64,000 nt of DNA from Branchiostoma floridae. Taxonomy: Eukaryota > Chordata > Leptocardii > Amphioxiformes > Branchiostomatidae. Where the stretch lies: the NCBI RefSeq assembly GCF_000003815.2, contig NC_049983.1, positions 5,734,413 through 5,798,412 on the forward strand. Direction: 5' to 3'. This document shows, piece by piece, positions 1 to 61,290 of the stretch (its first letter is position 1; the number at the start of each line of letters is the position of its first letter). The notes below the pieces were generated by a model. The model did no database searches, had not been told where the DNA came from, and saw nothing but the letters and a program-made list of their open reading frames with translations. Made by a program: the position numbers and the translations under genes.

Positions 1-115
1 CCCAATTAATTATTATAAACCCAATTCGCACTGGTGCACCCACGAAAAAAAAATTGGGTGCCCAGCTACTGTTTTGTGCACCAAGGTGCACATGCACCCA
101 GTATTTCGAACCCTG
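1..115. mobile_element. GTGCACCC TIR element, right end
   Basis: The window opens inside a copy of the element seen whole at 22624-22940. It ends CACCCAGTATTTCGAACCCTG. Left end is outside the window. Confidence 0.8.
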
Positions 116-986
116 AAAGTTCACATGCAACAAAGCTGGAGTGTAAGGTCTTTTCAAACATTGATATTAAGCACCATTGCACACTGTTGTAAAATATCTT
201 CTTACAGTCTTATGTTATTTTCCATGAGCCATGATTACCTTACCACTATGGATTGAGGCTGGGCGGACAGCAGAATTAAAATTGTCTGAGAAAGGAAAAT
301 GAAATTATTGGTACGCAAGGAATAATGATTACTCTTATGGTACCCGTGCATTCAATTACTGCTTCTAGATAACTTGCTAGAGATGTGAACATTGCCAAAA
401 ATATTGAAGAGGTCTTATACATATTTGGAACAATATGATCTCATCACCTTTGACCCAAGCTCTTAGTAATAATTGTGCAATCTAATCTCATAGCTTGATG
501 TGAAATTCTAGGAATATTGATAACATGTAATACAGTATATATTATAAAGAAATGGAAACCTTGCGCTAATTTCACATACATGTATGGAAGGAGGGAGGTT
601 AAGTTTCAATTTATTTTCTTCCCTTTCTAAGAAATGTCTTGAGCTAGTTAAAAGACCAAATGTTTGGACTTCAATGAAATCAAAGCAACAGTAGTATTTG
701 CCCTGCAGCTACCAGAGTCCCAGAACAATATTGATATCTACATAGAATATTGTATACTTTGACTGACAGTGTTTTCTGCATGTGACATCTTTACAACAGG
801 TGTGGATATGATCAATAGTACTTAAAAAACTGCCCTTTTCTTCTCTTGTGTTACATGTACTAGTATATAACTGCAGCGTTACATTCTTTTATGTACCTCT
901 GGTCTCTTACACATGTTTGTGCATTTGGCACTTGTCTGTACTTCACAGCATTTTCCTTGTATTTGACAGGGGAAAAAATTGCTGTG

Positions 987-1377
987 AGGCCTAGGAAAAA
1001 AAATGTTGTGTTTCCTGTTTCAGCCCTGAAAAAATTAGGGTCGGTAGGTAGGGATTATCTTTTTTTTCTTGTATTCTTTTTTAGGCTGGCCAAAACTGTA
1101 GTGATACATATTTCGATATAGTTGAACAAAGTAAACTGAAATGCATGCGGACACTTGTCTTTTAATGTCAAACTTTAATTTTGTGCGTGATAGATACATT
1201 TATCTTTCATTACACAGGACAAGCAGTGTTTTACTTCAATAGGAAGCAGGCTGAATAAAAATTCTAAGTGGAAGCTATGTGACTCCACTGCCCACCCCCA
1301 AAAAAAGTCTAGGGTCGGCAGGTTTTTTTAGGGTAGGTAGGGAAACAGGAAACACAACATTTTTTTTTCCTAGGCCT
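987..1377. mobile_element. AGGCCTAGG TIR element, 391 bp
   Basis: Begins AGGCCTAGGAAAAAAAATG and ends with the inverted copy (TTTTTTTTCCTAGGCCT). Terminal inverted repeats exceed 30 bases and include GTTGTGTTTCCTGTTT and its complement. Inner GGGTCGGTAGGTAGGG motifs are also present. Non-coding. Confidence 0.88.
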
Positions 1378-2670
1378 GACAGAATCCTACGTACATGAGA
1401 TTGACTATCTTGCATCTAGAAATTCATAGTCGTACATTTGTATTTGGCAACTAATAGATTCCAAGCAATATTACACATGTAAATATCATTATTTACAAAC
1501 TGTAGCAGTACAAAAGACATATATGCTAATTTGTACACTTTAGAACAATGCTCTGATGTGCCCCCATAAGATTGTTAGTCCATTTACTAGTGATCTCTCA
1601 AGTTATTAAAGTTGGACATTAGTTAGAGGACCTCGCTTCTTGTGGGAAAATTACTTACATGTAGATACCCCAAGGCAGGTGATTCCTAACAAAGGACAAG
1701 TGTTGAAATGAGAAGAACTGCAGGGCAAAGGTTAGTGGGTGCAACAATTTTTGTGACAATGAGACCACAGGTGGAACATTTTGTGTGACAATGAGACCAC
1801 AGATTGTCTCTTTGTGAACCTCCTTGACCTTTGACCCTATTGACACCTGGTCATATTGTGTATAACTTGATAAGAAAGAAAACCACTTTGTTTAGACCTT
1901 GAAGCTTGATCACTTTCACACAGGAAAACTTCAGTTGTCCACGAAATTTGAAGAAAAAAAAGGCATGATGGCCCCTCCCCTTTGATTGGAAAGTACAGTA
2001 GTGGTAAGCCTAAGAGCTGCAGTACCAGTACCACCTGCTATGTGGTGCTTTGTGTGATGCTTGTAGTGACAGAGATACTTGCAAATTCCAGCCAAATCTA
2101 ATAAGGTTAATTGCAAACTCCCAGTAAAGGCAACTTTTAAACAGCGATATGATCAAGTTTGTATTGAATGGTTTGGCAAGTCCATTTATGTTTTCTTTAT
2201 TAGAATTTTTAAAACTTCAATTCATTTTCTTTTGTCTATTTCTAAAATATTTCCAACATCCTTTTCTTGTCCATCTACCAGCTAGATACAACTAGATGTA
2301 CTGTCCTGAGTTGTTTGTGTTGTTTCTGCACATACAATTTGTCCTCATATAACATCAGTACATGAAAGATTCAAAAGTATATGATGAATAATATTTCAAA
2401 TAGCTCTGGGGCCCTTTGTAATGGAGCTATGTGGCCGATTGTCTGATCATCAAAGTGAGTTTTGAGATTTGCGACATTATCACCTATGGCAACCAGGAAA
2501 CATAATTTACAATTACAAATTTCAAGGAAAATCGCTCATTGGTAGTCTAATTTACAAGACTTATTTGTATAAAAGACAGTTCTGTTATAGCATTCTCAAT
2601 TTTTCTCAAACAATATAATAGGATTTTTTAGTCATCCCATGTTGCCTTTTGCAACCTTATTTTTGTTGGA

Positions 2671-2717
2671 TCACTCACTCACTCACTCACTCACTCACTC
2701 ACTCACTCACTCACTCA
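2671..2717. repeat. (CACT)n microsatellite
   Basis: About eleven uninterrupted CACT units upstream of the SRPK distal exon. Confidence 0.97.
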
Positions 2718-3599
2718 TGGCAAAAATAATGCAAAGTAGTTTTAGAAAAGAAAACATGAATTTGCAAGCAAATATTTACCTTCACATGGGCTAGCCTAAT
2801 AAGCTACATTGTACTGCTCAGTTTAATTTTACTCAAACACATTCATACAAACATGAATATATGGTGACCAGCACCTCCAGTTATGCCCTGCCACTTGCTA
2901 CATTATGTAATCATACACCATGTGGTGCTTACTAATTCACCAGTAATTGTAGTGACAGTCATCTAGTACAGGTCATTGACCTTATTTGTTTGGCGAAGAA
3001 GAAGTAGAGGAAAAAAGGAGGAAAAAGAATATGTTTCCTTTATGTGATGGTAAATATGAAAAATATAGTGAGGCTGGTGGTAAGTTCCCTTCGTTCATGG
3101 GATACATATACATTGTCTATCCTTTGTGGAGTAGGTACTTTGGATAATGATTTGATTATCGGATATTGGAAAATAAGTACTGCTCAAGGTATTGTGTATA
3201 ATGATGCTCAGAAAATTGATAATGCTAGTAATATCTCTCAGTCACAATACAACAGGGTGCTAACATTGCAACATACGGGTTCTGTGACTTCTGTCAAAAT
3301 AACCATTGTATTCTTTGTTTGCACCTCTTATTTGAAGTATCACATTTCTAACGGACAAAAGCAGAGCACTAGACGCACACATGAAGAAGAATGCAGACGT
3401 TGAAAGGTGGCGGTTAGTATATAAACATAAAGATGTCAAACAGAGCTTACCCTCAACAAGACTACATGTTACGCTTCTCTCAACAAATGCTTGTTCTTTA
3501 CACCTGCCTTTGCAAAATTCGTTCACACTGTCCTATTGTCACACCTGTTCTTGTAAAGCCGTTTATTTTCTTACAATACACAAGGGGCACGTTGTCTGA

Positions 3600-4209
3600 A
3601 TGGCACCACTGCACATGAAAGATTTTCCGTTACACCAAAGGTAATAGCTGAGTGATTGTAAGAATGTGGCCGCTTGCTGCGAGGTGCCACATTCCCCACT
3701 TTAAGTTTGACCTTTGCTTGTCCCAGTTGTTTTTTTCAAAACAAGAAGTCTGTTAGTCATTAGGTTGGATCTCACAGACATCTAGGGTTGGGCTGTCAGC
3801 ATTCTATATATGATGATTGCGCTCAGCTTATCAAGGCAGGCGTGCGGTCATAAGCATTCTATTTATTGATCTAGAGACAAGCTACGCAGGGCAACAACTC
3901 CATACCGATGCAAGATTAAGGATTTGAAAGAAGAAATCCGTTGGGGAGGACTCTGGTGCTAACCCGTTGTGCAAGTAGGCTGTAAAACTACTGGGCGATC
4001 GTCAGGGTGGTTTATAATTATGTCGTAAAGTCGGTAGGAAAATCACCAAGAAGTAGTTAACGTGTCTTTGAAGAAGTCATTTCAACCAAGACGGTAGTGT
4101 CTGTGGGTCACCACCAAATAACTGTCCTAGTTAGCGAATTCCAATCCAGTATCAGGTCTTATCTTAGGGTGAATCGTTTGGTCTTGGCCGTGTCTGGGGC
4201 CCTCACAAT
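3600..4209 (+). promoter_or_regulatory. Presumed 5' UTR/promoter of distal first exon
   Basis: This stretch lies directly upstream of the candidate first ATG at 4210. I see no open reading frame or recognised repeat. No clear TATA box or initiator could be assigned. The role is inferred only from position. Confidence 0.3.
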
Positions 4210-53142
<48,933 letters not shown>

Positions 53143-54980
53143 CCAGCATGCACCGGGGCAGGCTCCTGACCAGGGCAGCGTGGTCTTGTGACCGGGGTAC
53201 TTAGTATCTCAGTTTGGGAGAGGTACATTTGTATTCTCCCTTTTCACACTTCCCATGATTCGTTGAGCCAGGGTCCTGGAAATGGATGTTACCATAGCTG
53301 CTCAGCATGCGAAACCAGGGTCACTCACTCACGGTCCGTAACCTCAGTGGTAGTAGGGGCTCCACGACATCCATTAGCAGGGTGGAATCAGCTAAAACCT
53401 TCAGTATGTGAGGGCAGCAAAGCATATGAACTAATGAGTTGTCTGGCAAATATGGTACAGTTATTATTGGGGCTGAGAATTTTGCAAGTTTTGTGATCAG
53501 AAGTAACTAGCCAACACGTCACAACTGTGGCTGTTAGTTGGTTAGCCCGATGACCTCAAGGGTCACAACTTGGCGTTCCGTCTGCAGCCTTTGTTCTTTC
53601 CTGTCAGAAAGTGATTAAACCATGCTCGGTTCCACACCAAACTGTCATCTCCGTCATGTGCTCTGCATTCTGAATTAGAGAAAATCGATTTTCTGTGCCC
53701 TCGGACACAGGTCCGGGAGTTCAGGGCAGCCATATTGGTACCCCGGCCGCAATGAATTATGGGGAGTGTGAAAAAGGAGAATGATACAATGGTTACTGTG
53801 TAAAGTTCAACCACAAAATGCTGTTATAATGCTTGTATGTTGACAAGGCATAAGAAGGGAATCCGAGTGTAGTTTCGGGTTGCTCAGGGTATAGTGGGCA
53901 ATCTGCAACAACAGAGTAATTATTAATGTATAGGAAAAAAAAACAATTAGATAAGCAAAAGTAACCATGGGAATACAGTTTTTCTTATCCACGGCATTCC
54001 ATTCTGCTGTTATGTGGGCTTTCCTTGAGTTATCATCTCTCATGGTAGACGTATAATTATATGTTTCCATAATCGGGGCTCAAAATACTTTTTGCAGGTA
54101 ACATTCAAAATTACATGCACCAGACAGCACTTCTCTTACAGTCCTGAAAAAAAACTCAAAAATGTTTGACGGTTGTCAATCAGCCATAATGTTAATCCTA
54201 AAACACTGGAAACTGTTTACATAGGAACTATTTGAATTTTTTGGCATTTCATAGCTGGTAACAATCAGTACAGCGAAAATCCAAATACACTCGACTGTTG
54301 CAAATTTGGCATCAGAAATACTTGTACAGCTTCAAATTTACCTGCGTTTGCAGGTGGTATTTTGAGCCCTGTAGTAAAGAGAGAGTTCTCCTACTTACAA
54401 AATGTATATTGTATACCACATTAAACATTGAGGTCTCAGCAACTGTCCACTCGTGCTGTGTATACACTATGAAATGAACAGGGATCGCTTGTTTCAAACT
54501 TGTACAGATTCAATTTGAGTTGGGAATTGTTACATAGAAGCCAGCCATCCAGTAATTAAATTGTATGGAAAGTAGACCAGGGCATAGTACACAAACTTTC
54601 CGGTATCCACGAAAGTTTTGTCAAATGTTGCATTATTGAATGAGTGGAATTTAGAAGAATGTGTACAAAATGTATTTCCGGAAAGGGCTGGTTTTGGGAT
54701 ATATATGTGGCAAAGGTTTATGGTTAGAATCTGCAATGCACTGCTTCTCTTGAATGTTGTTACAATTTTTCCTACTGTTACAAACTGTTGAAAGAAAATT
54801 TATGATGGTTTACTCGGGTAAAAGTTTGCGGCAGTCGGCTTGGCTAAAATACAAAATGTATGAAGGGAAGCTATTGTTAACTTAACACGTGTATTGTTCT
54901 GATGAAAGAAAGAGGTACATTTGAAATTTCTTTTAAATGCTGGAGTTTGAAAATAAACTGCTGAAAATACATGCACCCCC
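53143..54980 (+). other. SRPK 3' UTR with candidate poly(A) signal
   Basis: No open frame of note follows the stop. A canonical AATAAA is at 54952-54957; a weaker ATTAAA lies near 53617. The proposed UTR carries an inserted TIR element (54074-54371). The UTR end is inferred. Confidence 0.5.
54074..54371. mobile_element. GTGCACCC-family TIR element, diverged
   Basis: Begins CGGGGCTCAAAATACT and ends GGTATTTTGAGCCCTG. The termini match the family but the internal GTGCACCC motifs are mostly lost. It sits in the presumed SRPK 3' UTR. Confidence 0.65.
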
Positions 54981-54999
54981 AGAGTGTTATGTGTGGACT

Positions 55000-57900
55000 C
55001 TTTTAGACTTGGATAGAACGGTTGCTCTATCTGCATGTAGCAATATTGTGATGTTGAAAAGCTAAGGTGATGTTTGCACAACTGTCTTTAAAAAAATTTT
55101 AACTAATTTCTAACGTGAGAATTGGACCTTACTTTCTGACTGTCTAACTCCAGTCTTTGTCTAGGAATGAACAATCCACTGCTTCTGTGACGTCACATTA
55201 TGCAGATAGAACACATGACTAGGTGAGCAGTGGATCATGATTTTCAGGAAGCCTATGGCGTCCTCCGTCTTTGTTTAGGGATGGTACCGTTGTAAATCCC
55301 TGATATTAATGGCTTCTTACTAGACTTATTTTTGGTTGTTCCTTTTGACATTTTAGTTGTTTTTTCTTGCACCTTTAAAAGAACAAGGCTTAGCTCATGT
55401 CTCTCAGCTTTTAGACGTATAGCTAAAAGTAAAGACTTTTTGACAGATTGTATGAGAAAAGCAGTGCATTGTCGAACATGGGTACAGTTTGTAAGTGACT
55501 GCACATACAATGTACTATGATTAGTCTACCTAAGGCTAAGATGAATCCAGAAAACTTATCGGATGTTTAAAAGACATCCATGTATTAGCACGCCCGGATG
55601 ATGATGATGATGTATCAGCCTACTGGTAAGACTTTCCAGGTGAGCCTGCCATATTTATTTTTTGGGGAGTGCTGAATTACGATGTTAAACATGGGCCACA
55701 GTTGTCAAATGCTATGGGGAGCTTTGAAGCTGCATGCCTAGAAGTAGTTTTTAGATCTGTGGCACCAAAAGAGAACAGACCTTCCAGGCCTGTGGCATTA
55801 AGAACTGTGGCCAATGTTTAACATCGCAGATCAGTACCGACAACAACATGGACACAAAATATTCCCAAAACGGGGAAAAATGATGCGTAAACAGGATACA
55901 TTCTGTAGTGAGTGTGTATGTTTGGGCATATTTCAGGATATTTGTCAGACAATTAATTTTGCCCAACTCCTCTAGGTTACATGCATTTCGTTACCATCAA
56001 GCATCTTGAGGTTGAATCATTGCTTGAATTTTTGTGAGATTTTCTCAGGCTAAGAAAATGTACGAATTCCATAGATTTTTATAGATAGCATTCAATACCA
56101 ATGCACAATCCTCTGCAGTTTCAAGCCCCTGTCATGCATTCGGGTCCTTCCCACAAGTTTGCTCCAGGTCACTCCTTTTCTTAGCTCCAACCTTCTCCGA
56201 TCACATCCAAACAGAATAGGACTTTCATATGCATGACCTCAATGTAGATTTTAAAACTTCAAAGTCAGCTGACACAGGACTTATAATGACAGGTAAGCAA
56301 CCTCACCACCATCTCCTAACCACAGATGACCTTGCTCATGACTAACTCCTAACCATTGTCTGGAGAAATTGGGAGTCCATGGTTGGTTAGGTTTTACATG
56401 GCACTACCGATTGGTAGTTGCAGTGATGTATAAATGGCTGTGGTTGTAATTTACCAAGTGAATAAGCTGAAGTGATGTTTGGCAGTCCATACAAAAGACA
56501 GATCCTACCTGTCAATCTTGATTAACAGCCTAACCAATGATAGCATGGCAATTATCGGTATGGCCATTGAGAGAGTGTGTGCAATACCAGCTGCATGTCT
56601 GTCAAAACATTTGCATTTTTTATGCGATTTCTCTATTACAGTTTTTACTGGGGAAGTGAGAAAAGACTACCTTTAGTCTCAATTTTTTATTGTGCCTGGA
56701 AAGCTTACAAAGCATATATACCACTCCTCACATAGGTTCAGACACAATCAGTTACTGACATGAGATACAGTATACTTACTAACATAACATACCATGAAAG
56801 TATGTGTTAATTACTGCAAACTTTTATACACAAATCTACCTAATAAAATACCTACTAGTAGTTCAAACCAGTGAATGTTAAGTCTGAAAGTTGTGCTAGT
56901 GCCAAATGTAAAATGTTGGCTAATTGCAAGCATTTAAACAATCATATGGCCTACGATTTACAAGTCATAGGGTGGCTTTATCAACCTAAAGTTGTGTACA
57001 AAAAGCACATTGTCAAGTACTAGACTTGTCGAAGTACTGAAAATTAGAATTGTGTTATTTCCTCTAGACATCTCTGTGTTGTGTTTACATTCCTGTTGTA
57101 AATACTGGGAAAATTCACATTCATGTGGTAAAATCATAATTACTACATGCTCCATGTATTTTTTTTTTGCCACTGACTAAATGTGTGGGATAGTATTGTC
57201 ATGTTGTCAACACAGCAAAATATCTATCATACTATGCTAAGCATATTTAATATACATGTAAGTACAACAAAATTTTTATATGTTACATATACAGTGTAAT
57301 ACACTATTAGTGTCAGCAGCACCATTTTCATCATTGTTAGTGCAATTTGTGAATCTTAAGTTAAAAAAATTATTGTCTTCGTGCAGTGTGAATAAGAAAG
57401 CCATTTTCAAAGCATTAGCCAATTGCAATAGGCAAGTCTACATGTACATTGGGAACTCCCTGACACTGAAATCCTGAGTCCTTTACTTGCAATTGTACAT
57501 GTAATAACCTTTCATCCTCGAATTAGTGTAAAATAGTACAGTACTGTAAAAACCTCGGGCACAATGAACACAACTAGAAATTTAGGATTATTGCGAACTT
57601 GTGGTTTATACAATCATGTAATGTTACAACATTCGGTGAGGTTATACTTATTTACTGTACTTACAAAAATATAGGCCATGTTGATTTGATTATGTGGATG
57701 TCGTCCTCTGGGGATCCAAAATCTGATGTAAGCGTGCGAATTCAAAAGTGGCCAGGAAGGTTATACAAATGACTAAACACATCATGGTGGCAAAGAGAAC
57801 AGTTAAATATTCTTTATCATCGTTCTCTCACATCTTTTGAGATTGGCATTCTATAACACTAGGCATATTTTTTTTACATTTTTATGCAATCTATGGCATA

Positions 57901-58789
57901 TACAAATATTTGCTCATTTCGCAGCTGTTGCTCATCCGCATATTACAAAATCAGCATGGCCAAATATCCAAATATAAGATAAAAATTGATAACAGTTATT
58001 GGTCAGGAGTACAGGGTGATAGCTGTTACACTTTAGCTACTCTGTCAATATGAAAAATAAGGTATTGCAGAAAGAAATGGTGTGTATATTCATGATACTT
58101 GGCGATTGATAATCCCTACTCCTTTATCTTCAAACTTGGTGTCATTTTTTGCCGGTACTTAAAAATGTTGATAACGTTGATATGTATGAGAAATATTCTT
58201 CTGGTATCCAGATGAAGTTTGGGTAAGTTAAAAAACCTTCAGGATTATGTAAGATTTGCTGTGATCTATGAGGTATAGTTTGCTGGTAGCCAATAGCTTT
58301 GCCCATACATTTGTAAATCCCCCAACAAATCGATTATGTTACAAAGGCTACATTTGTACAATGTGATGGAGATCAATGGAAAGGATGAGAAGAGAAATGT
58401 AACTAGATCCGTTGAAAATAATATACCATTTGGCACGCCACCAAAAACAGATGACGTGTCTTGAAAAAAAAATACACACAATTTTGATCTTTTATTGTTA
58501 GTAGTGATGACTTGCCCCGACGAACTTTGTTATGACATTACCCTCACACAGTGTTTGAGTTCCGCATGCTACAAGCTCCGTCTGCAAGCTCTCTCGCACT
58601 CCACGGTGCCATGAATAGTCTTCACTGTCGACACGGAAATACTAGGTTGTTCAAATAATGTAATATCGGAAGTAGTTGCACTCGTACCCATGTCCGAGGA
58701 ACATTATAAGTCTGATTATAACTTATAAGTTCTGGTGCTATCAAAGATTGCCTTGTAGGGTTGACACAAAGTATCTTCCGCAATTATTT
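55000..58789. other. Intergenic DNA
   Basis: Between the SRPK poly(A) signal and the duplicated minus-strand exon. AT-rich, with no supported gene or clear repeat structure. Confidence 0.55.
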
Positions 58790-59128
58790 TCTGCTACAGG
58801 TCTGTCAGCAGAATGTAGTGGTCAGTCTGTAGCCCTGTTACCCCTGAAAGCCAGCAGTGCCAGTAGGAACGAAGAATGGTTGTCTGGAACAGTGACGTCA
58901 TCTCCCTCGGCTGAAGGCGACTTGTAGCACGACGCGGCGACCATATTATAGGTTGACGCCTTGCCAAACATGTCCCCGAGTTGACATCTCTGCAGTACAT
59001 TATACTGTGCGGAGTGGGAGTGTTCTTTTGTAGCTGATCCCTCACGCGCAATTTCCAGTCCGCGAGGCCCATTTGACAGGGACTCCAAAGCCACCCTTAG
59101 CCTGATGGAAGGACTCTCTCTGTCTTAG
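58790..59128 (-). pseudogene. Shortened duplicate of the 3' exon at 62818
   Basis: On the minus strand the frame 59094-58822 reads NGPRGLEIAREGSATKEHSH and QYNVLQRCQLGDMFGKAS, closely matching the minus-strand gene at 62818-63999. Relative to that gene it lacks about 200 bases (equivalent of 63090-63297), joining the SIRLR-LESLS part directly to GPRGLE. A stop lies just upstream and the C-terminal tail differs after a small indel. It is either a decayed exon copy or the last exon of a tandem paralogue; an aataaa on the same strand (near 58492) leaves the second possible. Confidence 0.6.
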
Positions 59129-59320
59129 TACACTCCATTCCAAAGTTGAAGACCAGAAAGAAAGTTCTGAAGTTTCCTCCTATACTGTTTAAGCACAGTG
59201 TGTAATGCTTGGGCAGAAGCGTTCTATCCACAACGTAGGATCTCAGATGCACGGTTCAGAGTTAGGTACATCATTCAAAATGGTTACAAAGTCTAAGAAA
59301 GGTTAGCTTACAAGCCTATA

Positions 59321-59775
59321 CTCTCCAAGCAGAGGTTTGGGTCAGTTTTTTAAAATGTTTTTATTGGGCTTTCTATCATATACTGTATGTATCTAAAAGG
59401 TACAAAATAGAAAAAAAAGTTAAAGTTTGCTCATACATCTACAGATGCGTAGGGTGGCGCCCATCTCCACTTCAAAACCCTTGGGCCACACATTTGTGCA
59501 AGTCATTACAGCAGGGGGCTATTCCGCTGGTAGTAATGTGGGTTTAACTTCCATACTCTTCCTCATTGGTGCTGAGTGCTAAGCAGAGAAAGCAGCATGT
59601 AAATTAAAGTCTTTGGTATGACTCGGCCGGGGATCGAACTCACGATCGCGACCTACAGAATGCAAGGCAAACACCACCCACTCGGCCATTGCACCGGTCG
59701 GTACAAAATAGAAGGCCTGACAAAAATGCCTAAAACACATAGAAAAAAGTCAGAGCCAAACCTCTGCTTGGAGAG
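59321..59775. mobile_element. CTCCAAGCAGA TIR element holding a SINE
   Basis: Left terminus CTCTCCAAGCAGAGGTTTGG and right terminus its exact inverse (CCAAACCTCTGCTTGGAGAG), 20 bases each. A SINE (59413-59700) is inserted inside. Other elements with CTCCAAGCAGA ends are at 8418 and 61896. Confidence 0.82.
59413..59700 (-). mobile_element. tRNA-derived SINE nested in MITE
   Basis: On the minus strand TGGCCGAGTGG is a perfect A box and GAGTTCGATCCC a B box, Leu/Ser-tRNA-like. GGTACAAAATAGAA is repeated exactly at 59399-59412 and 59700-59713, a target-site duplication of about 14 bases. The end opposite the tRNA head is T-rich on the minus strand rather than A-rich, which is unusual. Confidence 0.8.
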
Positions 59776-59914
59776 TAACAATCCTACATATATTTTGAAA
59801 ATAGCAAGAAAAGGTAAAGCCTCTAATAATTTTCCAATGTGCCATGATTGTTTTCTGTTATTCAGCAGCTGTATTGTTTTGTTGCTATATACTACTGCTA
59901 TACATGTGAGGTAT

Positions 59915-60440
59915 GTATGTTTACCTCCATGAAAAATGGAGGTATGGGTTTCAGTGTGTCTGTCTGTATGTCTGTGTGTGTCACACCGTGCGTCTGTTTG
60001 TTTGTGTTTCCGGATATTTGTGGACATCATAACATGAGAACCTCTTGATGGACTACGATGATATTTGGTATGTGGGTAGGGGTTGGAAAGACAAAGGTCA
60101 AGGTCAATTTTGGGCACCCTAATGTGTGACCTTGGTACTGCAGCAGAACTTCAATTTTTTGTATCTTTTTACCCGGACATGCTATGGTCTTGATTTCTTG
60201 CATGGTGGCAGATAGCTTTTGATGTAAGGAATAAGTGGTGTATGTTTGAGACCCCTAGCAGCTTGCTCTGGAACTGCAGGAGCATTTTTGTCAAAATCTT
60301 CCAAGGAGCATAATGGAATAAGGAATGATGAATTTCCATGATATTTGGTATGCATGTACCTGTGGCAGAGATGTACATAATGAAGTGCAAATTATGCAAA
60401 TTTGGACTTAATTTGCATACTTAATGAGAAAAATCTATAT
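59915..60440. repeat. Dispersed repeat D, copy 4 (longest)
   Basis: GTGTCTGTCTGTATGTCTG start, GATGATATTTGGTATGTGGG, GACAAAGGTCAAGGTCAATT, TACTGCAGCAGAACTTC, then a second half with ACCCCTAGCAGCTTGCTCTG and TTTTGTCAAAATCTTCCAAG and a second CATGATATTTGGTATG. Confidence 0.8.
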
Positions 60441-60889
60441 TTACACTGTTTTCCAACACTAAGGAGTCAAAACATGTTACATATATAGTTTGTGGAAGGT
60501 GGACGTTAAGCAGATACTAATTATGCAAATAAGTCCCTAATTTGCATAATCAATTTGAAAGTGTCCTAATTCTTCTTAGTACGTGTAGTAAATGATTGGG
60601 CTGTCAACAATGTGACCTGTGTACGTTAGTGAAAGGTGTACATAAGCAAGCATAAATTATGCAAATGTTTGTATGATTTCTTTCATTACATGATATTGTT
60701 GCAGGTTTGTTTCAGAACTAATAAAGTTGTTTGATTGACCAGTCAACCAGCATCATGTGGACAGTCCTGGATTTGTTTTTGTTGAAGCTATCCTAGAACG
60801 TGGTTACATACTTTTGGTTGTTGTACTATTTTGATGATGTAGGAAAATAAATTATTGCCAAGAAGGTTATATTTTTGGTTATTGCATGA

Positions 60890-61290
60890 TGTTGTGTCTC
60901 TCTATATGTAGGTCAACAGCATAGAACTTGAGAAGCTGTGTATGGATTTTCATGATATTTGCTACTTGAGTAGCAGTTGCGGAAAGGAAGGTCGAGTTCA
61001 AAAATAGTGTCCATTTGTTTGCGGAAAGCGTAACTCGAGAAGCCTTGAATAGATCCTGATGATATTTGGTAACCGCTCAGAAAAACAAAGGTCAACTTCG
61101 GTAATGGGCCCCCTAGCAGCGTCCTAAGGTACTGAAGCAAAACTTCCATTTTTTATGTCTCGTTTCAATCTCAAGAGGATGCATACTAAAACCTTTGTGC
61201 CAAACATTGAACCGTTAGTTGTAGTCAAAGTTCAGTTTTGAAATAGGTTCCACGACTTCATACCTTCACCAACCTGAAGGCTGCTGTGAT
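60890..61290. repeat. Dispersed repeat D, copy 5
   Basis: Two tandem part-copies: AGCATAGAACTTGAGAAGCT...CATGATATTTGCTAC, then GCGTAACTCGAGAAGCC...GATGATATTTGGTAACC, AAAACAAAGGTCAACTTC and GGGCCCCCTAGCAGCGTCC. Confidence 0.75.

Larger units (their letters stand above)
116..3599. other. Upstream non-coding DNA
   Basis: AT-rich. Apart from the TIR element at 987 and the microsatellite at 2671 I see no gene; open frames here (longest 119 codons, 3044-3403) lack coding character. Confidence 0.6.
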
